Below the pieces are notes generated by a model. That model did not search any database. It saw only the letters and a program-made list of their open reading frames with translations, and was not told the origin of the DNA. Both the position numbers and the translations under genes were made by a program. From NCBI GenBank assembly GCA_003477045.1, contig DMTS01000197.1, forward strand, positions 8,254-16,006: 7,753 nt of DNA, in the 5' to 3' direction. This DNA is from Candidatus Delongbacteria bacterium. GTDB lineage: Bacteria > UBA4055. This document shows, piece after piece, positions 1-5,733 of the stretch; position 1 is the first letter of the stretch, and each line of letters starts with the position of its first letter.

Positions 1-2
1 CC

Positions 3-1586
3 GAAATAAAAGACGCTTACAAGGATTTTACAGAAGATTTCTTCGATCTTGTTATAGTTGATGAGTGTCACAGAGGGAGCGCGAAAGACGATAGCGCATG
101 GCGCGAAATTCTGACTTATTTTAAATCCGCTACACATATCGGACTTACAGCAACTCCGAAAGAAACCGAAGAAGTAAGCAATATTGAATATTTCGGTGAG
201 CCTGTATATACTTATTCTTTAAGGAAGGGAATAGATGACGGATTTCTTGCGCCTTACAGAGTTATAAGAGTAGGCTTAAATGTTGACCTTGAAGGCTGGA
301 GACCTGAAAAAGGTAAGCTTGACAAAAGCGGAAAACTTGTAGAGGACAGAATATACAACAAGCTTGATTTCGACAAGAAACTCATTATAGACGAGAGAAC
401 ACAAACAGTAGCGGGTAAAATTACCGAATTTTTAAAAGGCTACGACAGATTTGCAAAAACGATAGTTTTCTGTTCGGACATTGACCATGCGGAAAGAATG
501 CGTTACGCACTTACTAATCTTAATTCCGATCTTGTTGCTAAGAACAGCAAATATATAATGCAGATCACAGGAGATAATGAGGAAGGAAAAAAGGAGCTTG
601 ATAATTTCACCGATCCCGAAGAGAAATATCCTGTTATTGCGACAACATCAGAACTGATGACGACGGGAGTTGACGCACAGACCTGCAAGCTGATCGTTCT
701 TGATTGCATTATAAATTCACCGACAAAATTCAAGCAGATAATCGGCAGAGGTACAAGAGTCCGCGAGGATTACGATAAAAGATATTTTACAATTTTGGAT
801 TTTAAAAACGCTACCGATCGGTTCGCAGATCGTAACTTTGACGGTGATCCGATAAGGATAAAGCAATTAACTGAAGAAAGTAAGCTGGATACAATTATTG
901 ACGATGAAGAAAAAAGCACCGACCCTATTATTGACTGCGATTCAGGCGAAGAAATTAAAATCGTACCGAAACCTGTATTTCCAGTTGATATAGATAATGA
1001 CAGTCAGGTAAATGATACAAAAACCAAAGTTTATGTCAACGGAGTAGATATTTCCGTTCTTGTCAGCCGTGAAATATATTTTGACGAAAAAGGAAAACCG
1101 ATCACAATGAGCCTTGTGGATCATACAAAGCAGAAAATCAAAGGTAACTACGCATCACTCAGCAATTTTATATCCAGATGGAACAGCGCAGACAAAAAAG
1201 AGGCCGTAATAAAAGAACTTGAAGAACAGGGAATATTTGTAAATGAGCTTCTCGACTCCGTAAAGCGCGAAGTAGATGTTTTCGATTTGATCTGTCATGT
1301 AGCTTTCGATCAACCGCCGCTTACCAGAAAGGAACGGGCTGACAATGTGCGTAAAAGGGATTATTTTACAAAATACGGGGATAAAGCTAAGAAAGTGCTC
1401 GATGCGCTGCTCGACAAATACGCAGATGAAGGAATTGAGAATATTGAAAATATAGATATTCTAAAGGTAAAACCGCTGACAGAATTCGGATCGCCCACTG
1501 AGATCGTAAACGGAATATTCGGGAGCAAATCGAAATATATGTCGGCCATAAAAGAACTTGAAAAGGAGTTATATAAAACAGCATGA
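3..1586 (+). CDS. hsdR: Type I restriction enzyme R subunit (HsdR), 5' partial
   Basis: This is the restriction subunit of a type I system; it hydrolyses ATP to translocate DNA and cuts at a distance when bound to an HsdM2-HsdS core. The reading frame is open from base 3, so 527 residues are visible and the real start lies left of the window. The usual length for this family is about 800 residues, so the N-terminal nuclease domain and Walker A are off-window. Visible superfamily 2 helicase motifs are DECH with a following RG (bases 60-77), GLTATP (141-158), a motif V-like segment ending TTGVDAQ (about 646-680) and QIIGRGTR (735-758). The region after it, with LDFKNATDRF and FDGDPIRI, matches what I know of the EcoAI/EcoEI-type C-terminal domain. 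The gene ends in TGA and overlaps hsdM by 4 bp (ATGA). The family call is sure; the type IB assignment is an inference from the C-terminus and the R-M-S gene order. Confidence 0.95.
   Translation, partial: EIKDAYKDFTEDFFDLVIVDECHRGSAKDDSAWREILTYFKSATHIGLTATPKETEEVSNIEYFGEPVYTYSLRKGIDDGFLAPYRVIRVGLNVDLEGWRPEKGKLDKSGKLVEDRIYNKLDFDKKLIIDERTQTVAGKITEFLKGYDRFAKTIVFCSDIDHAERMRYALTNLNSDLVAKNSKYIMQITGDNEEGKKELDNFTDPEEKYPVIATTSELMTTGVDAQTCKLIVLDCIINSPTKFKQIIGRGTRVREDYDKRYFTILDFKNATDRFADRNFDGDPIRIKQLTEESKLDTIIDDEEKSTDPIIDCDSGEEIKIVPKPVFPVDIDNDSQVNDTKTKVYVNGVDISVLVSREIYFDEKGKPITMSLVDHTKQKIKGNYASLSNFISRWNSADKKEAVIKELEEQGIFVNELLDSVKREVDVFDLICHVAFDQPPLTRKERADNVRKRDYFTKYGDKAKKVLDALLDKYADEGIENIENIDILKVKPLTEFGSPTEIVNGIFGSKSKYMSAIKELEKELYKTA
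1563..1568 (+). promoter_or_regulatory. Ribosome binding site of hsdM
   Basis: AAGGAG lies inside the end of hsdR, 14 bases before the ATG at 1583. The spacing is longer than the usual 5-9, so starting may rely partly on ribosomes finishing hsdR at the overlapping TGA. It supports ATG 1583 as the start, as does the typical HsdM N-terminus that follows. Confidence 0.55.
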
Positions 1587-3007
1587 GTAATATATCAGGA
1601 GTATTAAAAAGTATCCGCGACATAATGCGTCAGGATTCAGGATTGAACGGCGACGCTCAGAGAATCGAACAGTTAGGCTGGATGTTGTTTTTAAAAATAT
1701 TTTCGGATAAAGACAAAGAGCTTGAACTTTTGGATGAAAGCTATACAAGCCCGATCCCGGATGAATTACACTGGGAAGCCTGGGCGCAGGATGATGAAGG
1801 CTTAACCGGCGATAAATTGCTCGAATTCGTTGACAGAAAACTTTTTCCGGCTCTCCGCAATCTCGATCTTACCTTTGGAAACGGAAGAGCACTTATAGTC
1901 CGCGAAGTGTTTGAAGGCAACAACAATTATATGAAAAGCGGAATAAACATCCGAAAAGTACTAAACAAGCTCAATGAAATTGATTTTAACTTAGCCAAAG
2001 ACCGTCACGCATTCGGCGATATTTACGAAACTATTTTAAAAGATCTTCAGAGCGCAGGCAAAAGCGGCGAATTCTATACGCCGAGAGCCATAACAGAACT
2101 ATTAACGATCTTAAACGATCCGAAAGTAGGCGAGAAAGTGCGCGATACTTCCTGCGGTACCGGAGGCTTCTTAACAGCCGCGATAGAGCATCTAAAAAAA
2201 TAGGCAAACAGCGTTGAAGACAGAAAAAGCATAGCTGAAAATGTTTCAGGCTGGGAATACAAACCTCTTCCATATCTTCTCGCGATCACAAACCTGATAC
2301 TTCACGATATCGAAGTCCCTAACATCATCTTCAGGGATTCACTTGACCAGCCTTTAAACAGCTATACGCAAAAAGACAAGGTTGATGTCATACTCGCTAA
2401 TCCGCCTTTCGGAGGAATAGTAGCAAACAACAACGAAAATAATTTTCCCGCCAACTACAGAACAAAGGAAAGTGCCGACCTCTTTCTGATCCTGATGATC
2501 CATCTTCTCAAAAACGGAGGCAGAGCAGGCATAGTACTTCCTGACGGTTCACTCACTGGCGACGGCGTAAAACAAAGAATAAGGCAGAAACTTTTGGAAG
2601 ACTGCAACCTGCACACGATCATCAGACTCCCGAACTCAGTCTTTCAGCCTTACGCAACCGTAGCCACAAACCTATTATTCTTCACAAAAGGCGAACCCAC
2701 AAAAGAAGTCTGGTATTATGAACATAAATTACCCGAAGGACAAAAATCGTACAGCAAAACAAAGCTCATCCAGCTCAAAGAATTTGATCCGGTAATAGAA
2801 TGGTGGAAGAACAGAAAAGAATCCGAAGTCTGCTGGAAAGTTGACATAAAAACCATAATCGAAAGAAATTACGATCTCGACATAAAAAATCCTGCAAAAA
2901 AAGAAGAAACGCACGAATACACAAGCACAGAACTAATCCAGATGCTCCACAACAGCTTCGAAAAAAGCAACGAATTACTAAACCAACTCAAAGAAGCCGT
3001 AAGATGA
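1583..3007 (+). pseudogene. hsdM: Type I N6-adenine DNA methyltransferase (HsdM), interrupted by in-frame TAG
   Basis: HsdM uses S-adenosylmethionine to methylate adenine at the site chosen by HsdS, and is also needed for HsdR to act. The N-terminus (SIRDIMRQD, then GDAQRIEQLGWMLFLKIF) is typical of the helical HsdM_N domain. The catalytic domain carries GEFYTPR (residues 162-168), motif I DTSCGTGGFL (188-197) and motif IV NPPF (273-276). Codon 207 (bases 2201-2203) is TAG, after EHLKK. The same frame then continues without further stops for 267 codons to TGA at 3005-3007, and the continuation is plainly HsdM (KPLPYLLAITNLILHDIEVPNI). Total length with the TAG counted is 474, normal for the family. 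Read as a stop, it yields a 206-residue piece with motif I but no NPPF. The next in-frame ATG (2495) is already past NPPF. It is therefore a recent pseudogene, or a gene rescued by suppression or recoding. It overlaps its neighbours by ATGA at both ends. Confidence 0.9.
2201..2203 (+). other. In-frame amber codon within hsdM
   Basis: TAG at codon 207 of hsdM, directly after an A7 run (2194-2200). From memory of related HsdM proteins, glutamine often occupies this place after HLKK, so a single C-to-T change of CAG would explain it. Slippage on the A7 run does not bypass it usefully: the -1 frame reaches TGA and the +1 frame reaches TAG within about a dozen codons, and the downstream hsdM frame is the unshifted one. 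Confidence 0.85.
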
Positions 3008-4371
3008 AGAACAGATTTGAAGATCAGAATACAGAATGGAAAGAAAGCTGGAAAGATGAATATCTCAAATGGATTTGCGGGTTTGCCAATGCAGATGGCG
3101 GAAAGATAATTGTCGGTAATAACGATAAAAATGAAATCACAGGGATTACCAATGCGAAAAAGCTGATGAATGATATTCCGAATCAGGTCAGAGACATTAT
3201 GGGTATGATAATTGATGTGAATCTTCACCAGGAAAACAATAAGGAATTTTTAGAAATAAAAGTTGACCCTTATCCGTATCCGATTAATTATAAAGGCGAA
3301 TATTATTACAGAAGCGGAAGCACAAAACAGCTTCTCAAAGGCAGTGCTCTGGATGCATTCTTATTGAAGAAATACGGCAAAACTTGGGACAGCGTACCTG
3401 TACCTAAAATAAGCGTTGATGACTTTGACAAGGGCAGCATTGAACTTTTCAAAGAAAAAGCCGCATTCAGCGGTCGTGTGGACGAAAAATTTCTAAAGCT
3501 GAATGATAATGAAATATTCGACAAACTTAATCTCATAGAAGGCGATTATATTAAAAGGGCTGCTATTCTGCTTTTCCACAATAATCCTGAAAGATGGGTC
3601 ACAGGAGCTTATGTAAAGATAGGTTTTTTCATGTCCAACACAGATCTCAGGTATCAGGATGAAATTCACGGATCATTGATCGAACAGTCGGATAAATCAA
3701 TAGATCTGATCTATACCAAGTATTTGAAAGCGGATATATCATACAGGGGAATACAAAGAGTTGAAACTTTTCCTTACCCTAGAACGGCAGTAAGGGAAGC
3801 TCTAATGAATGCTCTTGTGCACAAAGATTACAGTACCGGAGTTCCTATACAGATAAGTGTTTACGAAGATAAAATATATATGTGGAACGACGGCTCACTT
3901 CCTCAGGAATGGACGCTGGAGAACCTTCTCGGAAAACATTCTTCAAAACCTTTCAATCCTTTGATAGCCAATGCTTTTTTCAGAGCCGGCATGATAGAAT
4001 CATGGGGACGCGGTGTCGAGCTTATTAACAGCGAATGCGAAAAAGCAGGTGTACCTAAACCGGAATACTCAAACAAACCTTCAGGCTTAACTGTAATATT
4101 CACCCCAAAGTCGGGAGAAATGTCGGGAGAAAGTTCACAGAAAAGTTCACAGAAAAGTTCACAGAAAAGTTCACAGAAAATAATTGATCTACTAAAAGCT
4201 GATTCTCATATAACGACTACAGAGATAGCAGAAATAATTGGGATTACTAGAAGAGCTGTAGCAAAAAATATTGCGAAATTGCAAAATGAAGGAATTATAA
4301 AAAGAATTGGTCCGGACAAAGGCGGTCAGTGGGTAATTATATCGAAAGTCGGAGATAATACAAAAAAATGA
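3004..4371 (+). CDS. AlbA/Schlafen-type ATP-binding protein with winged helix (putative regulator)
   Basis: A 455-residue protein of the family often labelled 'ATP-binding protein' or, misleadingly, 'RecG-like'. The N-terminal AlbA_2 (Schlafen) domain covers about residues 1-125, with EWKESW, FANADGG and the ITGI strand. The middle holds the HATPase_c_4 (GHKL-like) region: REALMNALVHKDY with E265, N269 and H273, the strand IYMWNDG (N295, D296, G297), and SWGRG (333-337). A low-complexity SSQK linker (about 377-392) leads to a C-terminal winged helix-turn-helix (about 393-449; TTTEIAEIIGITRRAVAKNI), so the protein probably binds DNA. It starts at ATG 3004, overlapping hsdM by ATGA, and ends overlapping hsdS by ATGA. 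I see no strong Shine-Dalgarno, which suggests coupling. Such genes are often found inside type I operons; a role in regulation or as a guard of the system is inference. Confidence 0.85.
   Translation: MKNRFEDQNTEWKESWKDEYLKWICGFANADGGKIIVGNNDKNEITGITNAKKLMNDIPNQVRDIMGMIIDVNLHQENNKEFLEIKVDPYPYPINYKGEYYYRSGSTKQLLKGSALDAFLLKKYGKTWDSVPVPKISVDDFDKGSIELFKEKAAFSGRVDEKFLKLNDNEIFDKLNLIEGDYIKRAAILLFHNNPERWVTGAYVKIGFFMSNTDLRYQDEIHGSLIEQSDKSIDLIYTKYLKADISYRGIQRVETFPYPRTAVREALMNALVHKDYSTGVPIQISVYEDKIYMWNDGSLPQEWTLENLLGKHSSKPFNPLIANAFFRAGMIESWGRGVELINSECEKAGVPKPEYSNKPSGLTVIFTPKSGEMSGESSQKSSQKSSQKSSQKIIDLLKADSHITTTEIAEIIGITRRAVAKNIAKLQNEGIIKRIGPDKGGQWVIISKVGDNTKK
4111..4179 (+). repeat. In-frame 12-bp tandem repeats in the AlbA-protein linker
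   Basis: Four perfect head-to-tail copies of AGTTCACAGAAA occupy 4132-4179 and encode SSQK four times. Just before them is an imperfect two-copy 12-bp repeat based on TCGGGAGAAA (4111-4134), encoding SGEM then SGES. The unit is a multiple of three, so copy-number change would alter only the length of the linker between the GHKL-like domain and the winged helix and would not break the frame. Confidence 0.92.
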
Positions 4372-5702
4372 GCTGGAAAAAAGTAAAATTAGGGGAATTC
4401 CTAAAAAATCGGGAAATCCGTTACAAGCCGAAAGACAAAGCTATTGAAGGCTTAAAAAGGATTGAAAAAATTGATTTTTCCGGCACTATCTATCTTTCAG
4501 ATAAGCCTTCAAATACTGATATGATTCTTGTAAAAAAAGGCGATTTAGTAATCTCCGGTATCAATGTAGAAAAAGGGGCAATGAGTGTTTATCAGGAAAC
4601 TGAAGATGTGACAGCCACAATACATTACTCTTCTTACAGTTATGACGAAAAGAAAATAGACATAGAATTCTTAAAAATGTTTCTTAAAAGTCAAGAGTTT
4701 ATTGAAGCCTTGAAAGAACAAGTACCCGGTGGTATAAAAACTGAAATAAAACCAAAACATTTACTGCCTTTAGAAGTCTATATTCCGACAACCTTATCAG
4801 AGCAAAGAAATGTAGTGAATTCATTCAATAATAAAAAACATACGAATATAAAAATATCATCCGAACTCGACCGTCAGCTTGACCTGATAAAACGGTTACG
4901 GCAATCATTTCTGCGTGAAGCCATGCAAGGCAAGCTCACAGAAGATTGGCGAAAACAAAATCCGAATACCGAGCCTGCAAGCGTTCTCCTACAGAAGATA
5001 AAGAAAGAAAAAGAAAAACTCATAAAAGAAGGCAAGATAAAAAAACAAAAACCTTTACCAGCCATCAAAGATGATGAAACTCCGTTTCAGGTACCGAATA
5101 CTTGGGCATGGGCAAGATTGGGAGAGGCGTGTTATTACACTGAATATGGTACCTCGCAAAAAGCTGAAATGAGTGAAGAACATGTGCCAGTCTTAAGAAT
5201 GAATAATATTTTAGATGGGAAAATTGATTTCAATAATTTGAAGTATGTAAGTAGTACGATTAAAGATTTACCAAGATTATTTTTGAAAAATGGAGACTTA
5301 ATATTTAACCGGACAAACAGCTTTGAACTAGTAGGGAAAACGGCTATTTATTTTGGTAATGAAGAAAAATTTACATTTGCATCTTATCTAATTAGAATCA
5401 GGTTATCAAATTATGTTTCCCCTTTATTTCTCAACTATTATTTCAATTCAATTCTTTGTAGAACTACTCAAATTGAACCTGATACAATTCAACAGAATGG
5501 ACAGGCAAATTTTAATGGCACAAAACTTAATAATATCATATGTCCTATACCTTCTTTTTCGGAACAAAAACAAATCGCAGAAGGAATAGATACAATTATG
5601 AAACATTGTGACGACTTGGAATTAAGCATAAAACAAAGCAAAGAACAAAATGTAAAATTGCTTCAAGTAGTATTAAAAGAAGCGTTGGAGAAGTATTACT
5701 AA
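4368..5702 (+). CDS. hsdS: Type I restriction-modification specificity subunit (HsdS)
   Basis: HsdS reads the two halves of the bipartite DNA target and assembles HsdM and HsdR on it. The 444 residues show the usual plan. The first target recognition domain covers about residues 1-160 (starting VKLGEF and closing with SEQRNVV). The central conserved helix is about 166-230, with LIKRLRQSFLREAMQGKLT at 173-191 and a lysine/glutamate-rich coiled coil after it. The second recognition domain starts at VPNTWAWARLG (from 242) and closes with FSEQKQIAEGI. The C-terminal conserved helix is about 418-441. Length is normal and no lesion is seen. ATG 4368 overlaps the preceding gene by ATGA. The two recognition domains are much more AT-rich than the central helix, which suggests domain exchange. 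The recognised sequence cannot be read from the protein by eye. Confidence 0.95.
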   Translation: MSWKKVKLGEFLKNREIRYKPKDKAIEGLKRIEKIDFSGTIYLSDKPSNTDMILVKKGDLVISGINVEKGAMSVYQETEDVTATIHYSSYSYDEKKIDIEFLKMFLKSQEFIEALKEQVPGGIKTEIKPKHLLPLEVYIPTTLSEQRNVVNSFNNKKHTNIKISSELDRQLDLIKRLRQSFLREAMQGKLTEDWRKQNPNTEPASVLLQKIKKEKEKLIKEGKIKKQKPLPAIKDDETPFQVPNTWAWARLGEACYYTEYGTSQKAEMSEEHVPVLRMNNILDGKIDFNNLKYVSSTIKDLPRLFLKNGDLIFNRTNSFELVGKTAIYFGNEEKFTFASYLIRIRLSNYVSPLFLNYYFNSILCRTTQIEPDTIQQNGQANFNGTKLNNIICPIPSFSEQKQIAEGIDTIMKHCDDLELSIKQSKEQNVKLLQVVLKEALEKYY

Positions 5703-5733
5703 AAAAAAATTAAAAATAGGTACGGAATAGATT
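5703..5733 (+). other. Short gap between hsdS and the STAS-GHKL gene
   Basis: These 31 bases are almost all A and T, with no hairpin followed by a T-run that would act as a terminator and no convincing promoter. An in-frame TAG at 5728-5730 fixes ATG 5734 as the first possible start. GGA at 5724-5726 is the only weak ribosome-binding candidate. Read-through from hsdS into the next gene is likely. Confidence 0.5.

Noticed and set aside
498..1586. ATG at 498 as the true start of hsdR
   Set aside because: The same frame is open from base 3 and encodes the DECH and TATP helicase motifs upstream of 498, so the gene simply enters from outside the window.
2194..2203. Programmed or polymerase frameshifting on the A7 run before the TAG
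   Set aside because: The hsdM continuation is in the original frame, and both shifted frames hit stops within about a dozen codons, so slipping by one base does not restore HsdM.
2495..3007. Separate short gene starting at ATG 2495
   Set aside because: It is the C-terminal part of HsdM in the same frame, has no Shine-Dalgarno, and begins after the NPPF motif, so it is not an independent enzyme.
2869..3228. 119-codon minus-strand open frame
   Set aside because: It runs antisense across the hsdM end and the conserved AlbA_2 domain and shows no recognisable domain; it is a shadow frame.
4132..4179. Short CRISPR-like or iteron array
   Set aside because: The 12-bp units are directly adjacent with no spacers and lie in frame inside a protein linker.
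5685..5717. Promoter for the last gene (TTGGAG with a downstream A/T-rich -10-like stretch)
   Set aside because: The spacing to any TATAAT-like hexamer is about 20 bases and the region is A-rich throughout, so the match is no better than chance.
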